From: Hymenobacter metallilatus
GTDB lineage: Bacteria; Bacteroidota; Bacteroidia; Cytophagales; Hymenobacteraceae
Assembly: GCF_003944705.1 (NCBI RefSeq)
Contig: NZ_RWIS01000017.1
Location: forward strand, 58,816 to 122,815
Reading direction: 5' to 3'
Length of the DNA: 64,000 bases
In this document: positions 17,720-26,849 of the stretch, one piece after another
How the letters are laid out: every line of letters begins with the position of its first letter
How positions within the stretch are numbered: the first letter of the stretch is position 1
The notes under the pieces: model-generated
Told to the model about the DNA's origin: nothing
The model's input: the letters and a program-made list of their open reading frames with translations, nothing else
Databases searched by the model: none
Position numbers and translations under genes: made by a program

Positions 17720-20700
17720 TTGACCAGCAGCTCTACGCCTTTTCTTTTGCGCTTGTGCGGGCTGCTGGCGTGGCTGTTGCTGACCATTGGAGCGGCCCAG
17801 GCCCAGCAGCGGCCCGATGCTCCGCCCAGCACCCGCCGCTGCGCCTGGGTGCGCCTGGCCCCGGGGCGGGATACTACGGAGTTTGCCCTGCGCGACACGC
17901 TGACCATTGTGCCGGCCTCCGTGAGCGTGGCGGGCCGCTCAGTGGCCTATGATGCCCGCCTGAATAGGTACCGGCTGGTGCTGCCGGGGCGGCGGGTGCC
18001 CAGCCCGGCGCCCGGCCGGCCCGATTTGCGGCTGCCCGGCGGCCCCGATTCGGTGCTGGTGTGCTACCGGGTGCTGCCGGTGCAGCTAGCGGCGGCGCGC
18101 TACCTGCGGCCCCGTCGGCTCATGGACAGTTTGGAGTTCTGGCGGCGGCCTTCGTTCGGGGCCGAGGATTTTGCGGTGAAGGAGCAGATTCTGAGTACGC
18201 CGGGCATCAACAAAACCGGCAACTTGTCCAGGGGCGTATCGTTCGGCAATGCCCAGAACGTGTTTGTCAACTCCTCGCTCAACTTGCAGCTGGAAGGCCG
18301 ACTGACGGACCAGATTCAGCTGACGGCGGCCATTTCCGACCAGAACGTTCCCTTCCAGCCCGAAGGCAACACCCAGCAGCTCCAGGAATTCGACCGGATT
18401 TACATCACCCTGACGCACCCGCGCTGGAACCTCACGGCCGGGGACGTGGTGCTGCGCAACAAGCCCGACTACTTTCTGCGCTACTACAAAAATATTCAGG
18501 GCGGAGCGCTGGAAACCAACTTTGGGCAGCTGCCGCTGGGCGGCTTTGGGGGCGGAATCGGGCCGGGGGCTACTACGCCCCAGCTGTTTCAGTACCCCAA
18601 CGCGCCCGGTACCAGTACTGGCACCTTCGTTACGGCCCCGCCCACGGTGCCGGTACCGCCCGGCTCGGGGCAGGTACAGAACGGCACGGCCACCGCGCCC
18701 ACCACCGCCACGCCCAACGGCGTGGGGCCGAACGGGCTTAGTCAGTCGGTGACGACGCGCAGTGGGCGGCGCACTGGGCCACTGCTATCCACGAAAACGG
18801 GGGAGGCGTTTGCCACTACCTCGGTAGCGGCGGGCGTGGCCAAGGGGAAATTTGCCAGCCTCGATATTGCCCCCATTGAAAACGTACAGGGGCCGTACCG
18901 GCTGCGCGGGCCCAACGGGGAGCAGTTCATCATTATCCTGGCCAACTCCGAGCGGGTGTACCTGGACGGGCGGCTAATGGTGCGGGGCTTTGATTTTGAC
19001 TACGTTATCGACTACAACCAGGCCGAGCTAACGTTTTCGCCCCGCCACCTCATCACCAGCAACACGCGCATCAAGGTCGATTTCGAGTATTCCGACTTCA
19101 ACTACACCCGCTCTCTGGTGCAGGCCAGCCACTACCAGCAGCTGGGTCGCCTGCAGGTGCACGCCAACTTCTACCGCGAAGCCGACAACCCCGACAACTC
19201 GCCCAACCTCACCCTCGACGACTCCACCAAGGCCCGGCTGCGGCGGCTGCGCGGCAACGTGAGTCTGGCCCAGCTGCCCGGCGCCGACTCGGCCAAGTAC
19301 GACCGGACTCAGATTCAGTACAGCCGGGTAGTGCAACTGGACCCTACTACCGGCCAGCGGGTGCCGGTATTTGTGTTTCCGCTGCGCGACACCTTGCGGG
19401 GGACTTATACGGTGCGGTTTACCAATGTGGGCGCGGGACAGGGAAGCTACCGCATCAGCACCCAGTTCGGCTCGGCCAACGGGCGGGTGTATGAGTTTGT
19501 GGGCCAGGGCCGCGGCGACTATGCCCCGCTACGGTTACTGCCCACGCCACTGCAGAAGCAGCTGACCACGGTGGGAACCAGCTACCAGCTCGATTCCACG
19601 GCCACAGTATTCGTGGACCTGGCGGCTTCGGACCTCGATTTGAACCGGTTTTCGCCCGAGTCGGCCCAGGGGCGGGCTATGCGGGTGGGTTATGCGGTGC
19701 AGGACCGGCCGGTGCAACTGCCGGGCCTGACGGGCTATAAGCTGCGTAGTGCCTTGGATTATGAGTACACCAGCCGCCGCTTTGCGCCCATTGACCGGTA
19801 CCGGGATATTGAGTTCGACCGCAACTGGAGCACCGATAATACCCTTCTTACCAACAACCAGCGGCCCCGCGAGGAGAATATTCTGAACGCAGCCGTGGGC
19901 TTAATAAAGGACGCCGACAACGCCCTGGGCTACCGCCTGAGCCGGCGCTACCGGGCCGGGGAGGTGAATGGCATCCAGCACTGGCTGGATGCGGCGCAGC
20001 AGCTAGGGCCAGTGCAGCTGCGCGGTAATTTGTTTCTGCTGAACTCGGAGGCCGGCCGGCGCGAGTCGCGGTGGGCGAGGGGCGAGGCGGCGGCGCGCTA
20101 CGTGGCCGGCCCGGTGGTGCCCGGCTACGTGTACCGCTTCGATAAAAATCGGGTGGCCCGCTCCGTCGGCGACTCTATCAGCTCGGCTAATTACTACGAT
20201 GAGCACGCCGTGTTCGTGCAGAGCCGCGACTCGGCCCGCACCCGCTTTCGGCTGGATTACAGCTACCGCCGCGACCAGACGCCCAACCCCGATCAGACTG
20301 CCCTGCGCGGGCGGGGCCGGGCCCAAACCTGGCAGGGCACCTTTGCTTCCCGCATCAGCCCCAACCAGGACCTGAACATCCTGGCTACGTACCGTGACCT
20401 GGCCGTGCGCGACTCGGCGCGGCAGCGCACCGTGCTGGGCAAACTCGACTGGAACGCCAGCTTTCTGCAGAATGTATTTCGCTCGGAGCTGAGCTATGCC
20501 GTGGCTACCGGCCGGGAGGCCAAGCGCGACTACACGTTTCTGAGCGTGCCGGCCGGACAGGGCACGCACTTCTGGGACGATTTGGACGGGGACGGACAAC
20601 AGGAGCGCAACGAGTTTTTCGAGGCCCAGACGCCCGACGCCCAGTACCGTACCTATATCAAGCTGTTTCTGCCCACCGATGTGTACGTGCCGGCCTTCAG

Positions 20701-21541
20701 TAACCGGTTCAGCTACCGGCTTACTACCACGGCTCCGCGTGGCTGGCGGGAACAATCCGGCTGGCGGAATGTGGTCAGCCGATTTTCCACCCTCACTACC
20801 GTCACCCTGGACCGGCGTTCCACGGATAACTCGTTGTCGTCGCGCCTGAACCCCTTTGCCTTCCAAACGGCCGATTCCCTACTGCTGAGCCTGAACAAGC
20901 TGTTGCGCAACACATTGTACTTCAACCGCTCCAATCCAATTTTCGGGGCCGAATTCACGGTGCAGCAAACCCAGCAGAAGGTACTGCTGACCCAGGGCTC
21001 CGACACCCGCAACCTGGCCACCCAAAGCCTGCTGCTACGCCGGACGCTGGCGCAGTCGTTCACGGGGCGCTTTACGGTGTCGCGCAGCATCCGCGAGAAT
21101 CGCTCAAACTACCTGGATAACCGCAACTTCCGGGTGCTGCAGCTAGAGCTGGCCCCCGAGCTCAGCTACCAGCCCAACCAGGTGCTGCGCCTCACGGGCA
21201 GCTACCTGCGCACCTCCAAAACCAACACTGCCGGCCCGGACGGCGACACCCGCGGCACCTTCGACGACCTGGGGCTGGAAACCCGCATCAGTCAGGTCGG
21301 CAAGCGTACCGTATCGGCCACCACGCGCTACGTACGGGTTGGTTTTGCGGGCGACCAGGCTAGTTTGGTGGGGCTGGAAATTCTTAACGCCCTGCGCCCC
21401 GGCAGCAACTTCACCTGGAACCTGAACGTGGAGCAGCGCCTCAGCAACGGCCTCAATATCACCCTGGCCTATGATGGCCGCAAAGCCAATGGCCTGGGCG
21501 CCGTGCACACCGGCCGTATGCAGGTGGCCGTGCTGTTTTAG
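17720..21541 (+). CDS. Large outer-membrane-type protein of unknown function
   Basis: About 1273 residues. Taking the TTG at 17720 gives a clean signal peptide (LLAWLLLTIGAAQAQ); an ATG at 17648 would encode part of the preceding repeat, so it was rejected. An N-terminal domain is followed by GNLSRGVSFGNAQNVFVNSS and a beta-rich region that recalls SprA-like gliding/secretion proteins, but I cannot assign a family. Residues about 273-353 are a Gly/Pro/Thr-rich insertion. The C-terminal half is rich in alternating beta strands and ends in MQVAVLF with a terminal Phe, like outer-membrane beta-barrels. It probably resides in the outer membrane. Confidence 0.8.
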   Translation: MTSSSTPFLLRLCGLLAWLLLTIGAAQAQQRPDAPPSTRRCAWVRLAPGRDTTEFALRDTLTIVPASVSVAGRSVAYDARLNRYRLVLPGRRVPSPAPGRPDLRLPGGPDSVLVCYRVLPVQLAAARYLRPRRLMDSLEFWRRPSFGAEDFAVKEQILSTPGINKTGNLSRGVSFGNAQNVFVNSSLNLQLEGRLTDQIQLTAAISDQNVPFQPEGNTQQLQEFDRIYITLTHPRWNLTAGDVVLRNKPDYFLRYYKNIQGGALETNFGQLPLGGFGGGIGPGATTPQLFQYPNAPGTSTGTFVTAPPTVPVPPGSGQVQNGTATAPTTATPNGVGPNGLSQSVTTRSGRRTGPLLSTKTGEAFATTSVAAGVAKGKFASLDIAPIENVQGPYRLRGPNGEQFIIILANSERVYLDGRLMVRGFDFDYVIDYNQAELTFSPRHLITSNTRIKVDFEYSDFNYTRSLVQASHYQQLGRLQVHANFYREADNPDNSPNLTLDDSTKARLRRLRGNVSLAQLPGADSAKYDRTQIQYSRVVQLDPTTGQRVPVFVFPLRDTLRGTYTVRFTNVGAGQGSYRISTQFGSANGRVYEFVGQGRGDYAPLRLLPTPLQKQLTTVGTSYQLDSTATVFVDLAASDLDLNRFSPESAQGRAMRVGYAVQDRPVQLPGLTGYKLRSALDYEYTSRRFAPIDRYRDIEFDRNWSTDNTLLTNNQRPREENILNAAVGLIKDADNALGYRLSRRYRAGEVNGIQHWLDAAQQLGPVQLRGNLFLLNSEAGRRESRWARGEAAARYVAGPVVPGYVYRFDKNRVARSVGDSISSANYYDEHAVFVQSRDSARTRFRLDYSYRRDQTPNPDQTALRGRGRAQTWQGTFASRISPNQDLNILATYRDLAVRDSARQRTVLGKLDWNASFLQNVFRSELSYAVATGREAKRDYTFLSVPAGQGTHFWDDLDGDGQQERNEFFEAQTPDAQYRTYIKLFLPTDVYVPAFSNRFSYRLTTTAPRGWREQSGWRNVVSRFSTLTTVTLDRRSTDNSLSSRLNPFAFQTADSLLLSLNKLLRNTLYFNRSNPIFGAEFTVQQTQQKVLLTQGSDTRNLATQSLLLRRTLAQSFTGRFTVSRSIRENRSNYLDNRNFRVLQLELAPELSYQPNQVLRLTGSYLRTSKTNTAGPDGDTRGTFDDLGLETRISQVGKRTVSATTRYVRVGFAGDQASLVGLEILNALRPGSNFTWNLNVEQRLSNGLNITLAYDGRKANGLGAVHTGRMQVAVLF

Positions 21542-21568
21542 AGTTGATAAGCGGATGAAATAAAAAGT

Positions 21569-21625
21569 GCTGCCATCCTCCTGACCATTCCGCGCATGAA
21601 GCGGAATGCTCAGGAGGATGACAGC
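21569..21625. repeat. Hairpin between the outer-membrane protein gene and the GH20 gene
   Basis: Arms 21569-21593 and 21601-21625 pair at 23 of 25 positions with a 7-nt loop. The genes on either side converge, so it may end transcription from both directions. The arm contains CATCCTCCTGA, similar to the TCATCCTGAG word at 45312. Confidence 0.8.
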
Positions 21626-21649
21626 GCGTTTACCCGCACGACTTATCAC

Positions 21650-23743
21650 TTACTTCGCCTCTACTAGCCGCCGCAGGTGGGGCAGCACGGCCAGTTCGGC
21701 CTGGCCGGCAGGGGCTTTCAGGGCTTCGAGCTGTTTGAGGGCGGCGGCCGGCGTGGCGGGCGGGGGCACCTGGCCTTTTTCCAGCAGCGTGAGGCGCTCC
21801 AGAGCCAGGGCAGCGGCAGTTTTCAAATTTGTCGAAAGCGGGGCGTACTCTTTCAACAACGGGTTCTGCTGCAGAGTCGGCTGCACCAGCGCGTCGTTGT
21901 TCTTCCACAGTTGCAGTTGGGCGCGAAGCGTTTTCAGGTGGCGCTGAAAGGCAGCGGCAGAGCGGCCGTTGGCAGGCACCAGCACGCTATCCACCAGCTG
22001 TCCAAACGTCCGGGCCACGTCCGATTCGGCGGGGGCGGCGTCCACGAGGCGGTTCAGGGGCGTTTGGGTGGTGTATTTGAAGCCCTGGAAGTGCCGCTTG
22101 TATTCTTTCACCGGCTCCAGCACCTCGGCCAGGGTACGCAGGGGAGGCACGGCTGCCGGGCTGCCGGCCAGCTGCCGCAGCAGCTGCGCCGGCGCCTTGC
22201 GGTGCTGCAAACCCAGGGTTTCCAGCTGAGGGCTAAACAGAGCCAGGCGGCGGTACATATCGGGTACGTTACGGACGGTGCCGGCGCTCCAGAGCCGCTC
22301 CGCCACGGCCGCCGCCCGGGGCCAGATGCGCGAATCGACAATAACGGAATCGGCAAACTCGGCCCACATAGTGGCCTCCCCGCCCAAAATCAGCTTTTGC
22401 TGCTCGGGCGTGAGAGGGGCATCCTGGGGGAGCGGGTCTGGGGAGTAGTGGGAGGCAGCAGACAGGTTCAGGTCGATGTAGTAGCCGTTTGACAGCAGGG
22501 CCTGGTGCCCGGCCTTAGCGGCATCGTAGAGGCCTTTTTTGCCCCGCCAGCTCTGAATTACGGCACTGGTAGGTAGGCCGGGCCCCAGAATTTCGTCCCA
22601 GCCCACCAGCTGCTTCTTATAGCGTACCAGCATGGCCAGCACCCGCTGGTTGTAGTAGGCCTGCAGGGCGTGCTTGTCGGGCAGGCCTTTGTCCGTCACG
22701 AAGCCGTTCTGCTTCATGTAAGCCACAATGCGCGGGTTGCGCCGCCACTGCCGCCCGTCGTTTTCGTCGCCCCCAATGTGAAAATACGGGTCCGGAAACA
22801 GCGGCGTCACCTCACTCAGCAGCGAATCCACGAAGCTATAGGTGGTTTCGCGGGTAGGGTCCATGGCAATATTGAGCACGCCCCAGCGCGTCGACACGCC
22901 GTACACCGAGTCATTGGAGGCCAGGCGGGGGTAGGCGGCCAGCCAGGCGGTGGCGTGGCCGGGCATATCCAGCTCCGGAATTACCCGAATGCCGCGGCGG
23001 CCGGCGTAGCGCACCACCTCCCGAATCTGGCGCTGGGTATAGAACTGGCCCTGCCCGCCTACTTGGTGCAGCCGCGGAAACAGCTTGCTTTCCACCCGGA
23101 AGCCCTGGTCGTCAGAGAGGTGCCAGTGCAGTACGTTGAGCTTAGTGGCCCACATGCCGTCGAGGTTGCGCTTCACTACGGCCACGGGCATGAAGTGGCG
23201 GGCCGCATCAATCAGCAGCCCCCGCCACGGAAAGCGCGGCGTATCCACCACATCCACTTCGGGCAGCACCGATAAGCCTTGCTTGGTGGGCTGCGCCAAT
23301 TGCCGCAGCGTGGCCAGGCCCCGCAGAATGCCCAGGTGAGTATTCGCATTCAGGGCCACCCCCATGGGCGTTACGCGCAGGGTGTACGACTCATCGTCGC
23401 CGACGGTGAGCAGGTTGCCGGGGCGGCCGTACTGCAACACCAGCGCCGCCGTGGGCAGGGGCGAAGCGCGCCGTCGGGACGGCGTGCCCGCTTTGCCCGG
23501 CAGCAGGGTCGGCAGCACCAGCCGCTCCACCGCTTCGGTCACGGCCGAGTCGGCGGCCTGGGTTTCCGGGGTTTGGGTGGGCGTGAACACCTGCCAGGTG
23601 AAATCCGACTTTACCGCAAAACGGCTCTTGCCCCAGTTCGCCTGCACCGGCACCGGCAGCAGCATACGGGTATCGGGCGGGGTGGGCTGCGCGGAAACCG
23701 GCGCACTGAGCAGTAAAATCAGGAAAAGCAGCAAATGGCGCAT
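21650..23743 (-). CDS. Secreted beta-N-acetylhexosaminidase (GH20)
   Basis: A 697-residue glycoside hydrolase family 20 enzyme that removes terminal N-acetylglucosamine or N-acetylgalactosamine. A signal peptide (LLLFLILLLSAPVSAQ) is followed by a GH20b-type N-terminal domain (about 25-150) and the TIM barrel with the catalytic pair D326-E327 in HIGGDEN. The WRGLLIDAARHFMP and PELDMPGHA stretches are typical of the family. A helical C-terminal extension of about 170 residues follows the barrel. The ATG at 23743 was chosen because it gives the signal peptide. Likely periplasmic or surface chitooligosaccharide or glycan degradation. Confidence 0.93.
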   Translation of the reverse strand: MRHLLLFLILLLSAPVSAQPTPPDTRMLLPVPVQANWGKSRFAVKSDFTWQVFTPTQTPETQAADSAVTEAVERLVLPTLLPGKAGTPSRRRASPLPTAALVLQYGRPGNLLTVGDDESYTLRVTPMGVALNANTHLGILRGLATLRQLAQPTKQGLSVLPEVDVVDTPRFPWRGLLIDAARHFMPVAVVKRNLDGMWATKLNVLHWHLSDDQGFRVESKLFPRLHQVGGQGQFYTQRQIREVVRYAGRRGIRVIPELDMPGHATAWLAAYPRLASNDSVYGVSTRWGVLNIAMDPTRETTYSFVDSLLSEVTPLFPDPYFHIGGDENDGRQWRRNPRIVAYMKQNGFVTDKGLPDKHALQAYYNQRVLAMLVRYKKQLVGWDEILGPGLPTSAVIQSWRGKKGLYDAAKAGHQALLSNGYYIDLNLSAASHYSPDPLPQDAPLTPEQQKLILGGEATMWAEFADSVIVDSRIWPRAAAVAERLWSAGTVRNVPDMYRRLALFSPQLETLGLQHRKAPAQLLRQLAGSPAAVPPLRTLAEVLEPVKEYKRHFQGFKYTTQTPLNRLVDAAPAESDVARTFGQLVDSVLVPANGRSAAAFQRHLKTLRAQLQLWKNNDALVQPTLQQNPLLKEYAPLSTNLKTAAALALERLTLLEKGQVPPPATPAAALKQLEALKAPAGQAELAVLPHLRRLVEAK

Positions 23744-23811
23744 AGGCGGGAAAGGGTAGGACGTCCGGACAACGAAGGTAGCAAGCCGCGGGCCAGAACG
23801 GATAGGCCGCA

Positions 23812-24118
23812 TCATTGCGAGGACGAAGGACGAAGCACCTGCAGGACAGCGCAGCTAATCCGGCCTTTTCAGAGTTATAAGCGTCGGAATTCTGAAAAGC
23901 CTTTGACGCCGGAATGATGTAGAGACGCGACACTTCGCGTCTTCCGTCAGAACGATATAGAGTTGAACGACGCCCAAAAGACACCGTTCAATGCCGAGAC
24001 GCGAAGTGTCGCGTCTCTACACGCAAAAGCCCCTGACGTGCGAACATCAAGGGCTTTTGAGTAGGTCAGCGTTTCGCGCCTAGAAAAGGACGGATTGCTT
24101 CGCCTCCGGCTCGCAATG
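23812..24118. repeat. Nested 300-bp inverted repeat in the GH20-DUF58 gap
   Basis: The 382-bp gap holds no gene. An outer pair (TCATTGCGAGG at 23812 and CTCGCAATGA near 24110, with GCTAATCCGGCC and GGACGGATTGC further in) encloses a perfect 23-bp inverted pair at 23919-23941 and 23998-24020 (word GTAGAGACGC). The first 50 nt (23812-23861) recur at 52316-52365 with two differences. The structure is a composite of two repeat families. Confidence 0.85.
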
Positions 24119-24125
24119 ACAGGTG

Positions 24126-25466
24126 TTAAATCAGGCCGCGGGCTTTGAACTCCAGGTATTTGTTGATGGTGTTGACTGTGAGATGCTGGGGCGCTGTGAG
24201 CAGGGCGTGGATTCCGTAGCGGTTCAGCTCCCGCACAATCTGGCGTTTTTCCTGGGCAAATTTCTCGGCCACTGTCTGGTTATACACGTCCTGGGTGGTG
24301 GCTGTAGGGCCATCAAGGTAAGCGCGCAGCTCGGTATTCTCGAAGAACACCACCAGCAACAGATGGTCCTTGGCCAGGCGGCGCAGGTAGGGCAGCTGCC
24401 GCTGCATACCGTGCAAGGTTTCGAAATTGGTGAACAGAATGAGCAGGCTGCGCTGGCGGACGTGGCTGCGCACCGAAATGTAGAGCCGCTCGTAGTCGGT
24501 TTCGAGGTACTTGGTTTTCTGCCGATACAGCACCTCCAGCAGCTTGCGCAGGTGGCCGCTGCGCCGGTCGGCCGCCACCATGGCGCCCGGCTGGTGCGAA
24601 AACGTTATCAGCCCCGCCTTATCGTGCTTGAGCAGGGCAATGTTGCTGACCACCAGCGTAGCGTTGATGGCGTAATCCAACAGGCTCAGCCCCTCAAACG
24701 GCATCCGCATCACCCGGCCCTTGTCGATGAGGCAGTACACCTGCTGGGCCCGCTCATCCTGGAAGTGGTTGACCACCAGCGAGTCGCCGGCATCGGCGGT
24801 GGTAGCGCGGCGGGCGGTGGCTTTCCAGTTGATGTTGCGCGGGTCGTCGCCGGCCACGTAGGGCCGAATCTGCTCGAACTCCATGCTCTGGCCCACCCGC
24901 CGGATGCGCTTCACGCCCACTTCCGTGAGGCGGTTATGAATGGCCAGCAGCTCGTACTGGCGCATCTGCAAAAACGACGGGTACACCGGCACCACGCGGT
25001 TCTCATCGAAGCGGAAACGCCGCCGCGCCAGCCCCAGCGGCGAGGCCACGTACACGTTCATGGCGCCAAACTCGTACTCGCCCCGCTTGGTGGGCCGCAG
25101 CTGGTAGCGGATGATGCTGGTTTCGCCCGGCCGGATGCCAGCCCGAAACAGCACGTCGCGCCGCTGAAACTGGTGCGGCACCTCATCAATGGTTTCGGTG
25201 CGGACGGGGAAGCGGTACTGGTTTTCGAGGTAGATGGCAATATCGTTGTCGGAGCCGTTGGCCAGCTTGTCGCCGAGCACCCGCCGGCCAAACACGCCGC
25301 TGCCGCCCGCGTACAGCAGCACCACATCCACCACCGTCAGCACCAGCACCAGGCCCAGCGCCAGCTGCACCGGCGCCAGCCAGCCCGGCAGGAAAAACGC
25401 CACCACCAGCCCGGCAATCAGGGCGGTCAGCAGCAGGAAGAAGCGGCGGGTGAGGAAGAGAGTCAA
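24126..25466 (-). CDS. DUF58 domain protein
   Basis: A 446-residue protein with two N-terminal transmembrane segments and a large cytoplasmic region. The DUF58 signature is clear: EFEQIRPYVAGDDPRNINWK followed by ATARR. DUF58 proteins have a von Willebrand A-like fold and act with MoxR ATPases; the gene lies just downstream of moxR here. The start is a TTG at 25466, directly against the AT-rich repeat arm, and no better in-frame start is available. Probable envelope-associated chaperone partner of MoxR; the substrate is unknown. Confidence 0.9.
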   Translation of the reverse strand: MTLFLTRRFFLLLTALIAGLVVAFFLPGWLAPVQLALGLVLVLTVVDVVLLYAGGSGVFGRRVLGDKLANGSDNDIAIYLENQYRFPVRTETIDEVPHQFQRRDVLFRAGIRPGETSIIRYQLRPTKRGEYEFGAMNVYVASPLGLARRRFRFDENRVVPVYPSFLQMRQYELLAIHNRLTEVGVKRIRRVGQSMEFEQIRPYVAGDDPRNINWKATARRATTADAGDSLVVNHFQDERAQQVYCLIDKGRVMRMPFEGLSLLDYAINATLVVSNIALLKHDKAGLITFSHQPGAMVAADRRSGHLRKLLEVLYRQKTKYLETDYERLYISVRSHVRQRSLLILFTNFETLHGMQRQLPYLRRLAKDHLLLVVFFENTELRAYLDGPTATTQDVYNQTVAEKFAQEKRQIVRELNRYGIHALLTAPQHLTVNTINKYLEFKARGLI

Positions 25467-25620
25467 TTAAAAATTGAGAATTAAAAATGAAAAATTACGG
25501 GCGTAACGGAACTGGTCTGCTGGTGCCCAAAACTTCAAAATCGGGTGTTTGCCTGGCTCTATGCTGGTAAGGCATACGCCTATCTGTTTTTTAATTTTTA
25601 ATTCTCAATTTTTAATTAAC
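25467..25620. repeat. AT-rich hairpin (AATTAAAAATTGAG family), copy 2
   Basis: Left arm about 25467-25497 and right arm about 25588-25620 are inverted copies of the word AATTAAAAATTGAGAATTAA. They lie between moxR and the DUF58 gene and fill that gap almost exactly. The left arm touches the TTG start of the DUF58 gene. No U-rich terminator is visible. Confidence 0.85.
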
Positions 25621-25621
25621 T

Positions 25622-26695
25622 CTACCGCGGCACCTCAATCTGCTGTAGAATCTGCTTTACCACGTCGTCCGGCGTGCCGCCTTCCATTTCCCGCTCCGGT
25701 GTCAGCTGAATGCGGTGGCGCAGCACCATCGGGGCCAGGTACTGCACGTCTTCGGGCGTCACGAAGTCGCGGCCACGCAGGGCGGCCAGAGCTTTGGCGC
25801 CGTTGAGCAGGGCCAGGGAAGCCCGGGGCGAAGCGCCCAGGTACAGGCCTTTGTGGGCGCGGGTCTGGCCTACCAGCCGGGCAATGTATTCCAGCAGCTT
25901 GGGCTCAACGTGCTGGCGGCGCACCTGTTCCCGCAGCTGCTGCAAGTCCTCGGCCGATACCACGGCCCGCACTGCCTCCAGCGGCGTACCCCCAAAACCC
26001 GCGTGGTGGCCCTGCAGAATGGCTACTTCCTCGTCCACGCTAGGGTAGCCCACCGTCAGCTTAAACAGGAACCGGTCGAGCTGGGCCTCGGGCAGGCGGT
26101 AGGTGCCTTCCTGCTCAATGGGGTTCTGGGTGGCCAGTACCACGAACGGCGCAGGCATGGCGTAGCGGGTGCCATCCTGCGTTACCTGCCGCTCCTCCAT
26201 CACCTCAAACAGCGCCGACTGCGTTTTGGCCGGGGCGCGGTTGATTTCGTCAATCAGTACCACGCTGGCGAAGATGGGGCCGGGCCGAAATTCAAATTCG
26301 GCTTTGTTGGGCCGGAAAACCGAGGTGCCCAGCACATCGGAGGGCATCAGGTCGGGGGTGAACTGGAGGCGGCTGAACGGGACGCTCAGAGTGCGGGCCA
26401 GCAGCTTGGCGGTGAGGGTTTTGGCCACGCCGGGCACGCCCTCCAGCAGTACGTGGCCATCGGCCAGCAGGGCCACCAGCAGCAGCTCGGCCAGGGCCTG
26501 CTGCCCCACAATCACCTTGCCCAGCTCCTGCCGGATGGCGTCGGCGTGGCGGCTGAGGTGGCTAAGGTCGGTGCGCGGGGCGAAAGGGGTAACGGGGGCC
26601 GCCTCCGGAGCCGGTGGCGTTACGGCGGCTGGTTCGGTGGCCGGCTGGGGCTGGTTTTCCGGCAGCTCCGACGACGAGGGAAAAGTGGATTCCAT
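25622..26695 (-). CDS. MoxR-family AAA+ ATPase
   Basis: A 357-residue AAA+ ATPase of the MoxR type. Walker A is GVPGVAKT at residues 86-93 and Walker B is VVLIDE at 145-150. NPIEQEGTYRLPEAQLDRF is the typical MoxR sensor region. The first 40 residues are Pro/Ala-rich and probably disordered, longer than usual. MoxR proteins work with DUF58 and vWA proteins to remodel or mature envelope complexes. The ATG at 26695 was preferred to the TTG one codon upstream. Confidence 0.95.
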   Translation of the reverse strand: MESTFPSSSELPENQPQPATEPAAVTPPAPEAAPVTPFAPRTDLSHLSRHADAIRQELGKVIVGQQALAELLLVALLADGHVLLEGVPGVAKTLTAKLLARTLSVPFSRLQFTPDLMPSDVLGTSVFRPNKAEFEFRPGPIFASVVLIDEINRAPAKTQSALFEVMEERQVTQDGTRYAMPAPFVVLATQNPIEQEGTYRLPEAQLDRFLFKLTVGYPSVDEEVAILQGHHAGFGGTPLEAVRAVVSAEDLQQLREQVRRQHVEPKLLEYIARLVGQTRAHKGLYLGASPRASLALLNGAKALAALRGRDFVTPEDVQYLAPMVLRHRIQLTPEREMEGGTPDDVVKQILQQIEVPR

Positions 26696-26741
26696 CAAAA
26701 AGAAACGGTGAAATGAGTACGGTTGAGGTGCTGAATAATTA

Positions 26742-26759
26742 CATATGATTAATCATATG
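26742..26759. promoter_or_regulatory. Perfect palindrome upstream of moxR, candidate operator
   Basis: CATATGATTAATCATATG is an 18-bp perfect palindrome lying 47 bp upstream of the moxR start. It is in an unusually AT-rich 150-bp gap that also holds a wider inverted pair TTAACCAAT / ATTGGTTAA (about 26761-26823). No repeat of this palindrome was seen elsewhere in the window. It could bind a dimeric regulator of moxR-DUF58. That is inference, and no promoter box was recognised. Confidence 0.45.
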
Positions 26760-26849
26760 CTTAACCAATTTTTAGCTTTGAGCACTTTAATTCAATAGCT
26801 TGGAATAGTGCTATATTGGTTAAAGGCAATTTGAGGGTTCAGTGCAATT

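Noticed and set aside
23744..24125. CRISPR array in repeat-rich gaps
   Set aside because: The repeats are inverted pairs, not regularly spaced direct repeats with unique spacers, and no cas genes are near.
24123..25484. A 453-codon + strand frame opposite the DUF58 gene
   Set aside because: DUF58 signature lies on the minus strand; the + product has His/Gln-rich low complexity.
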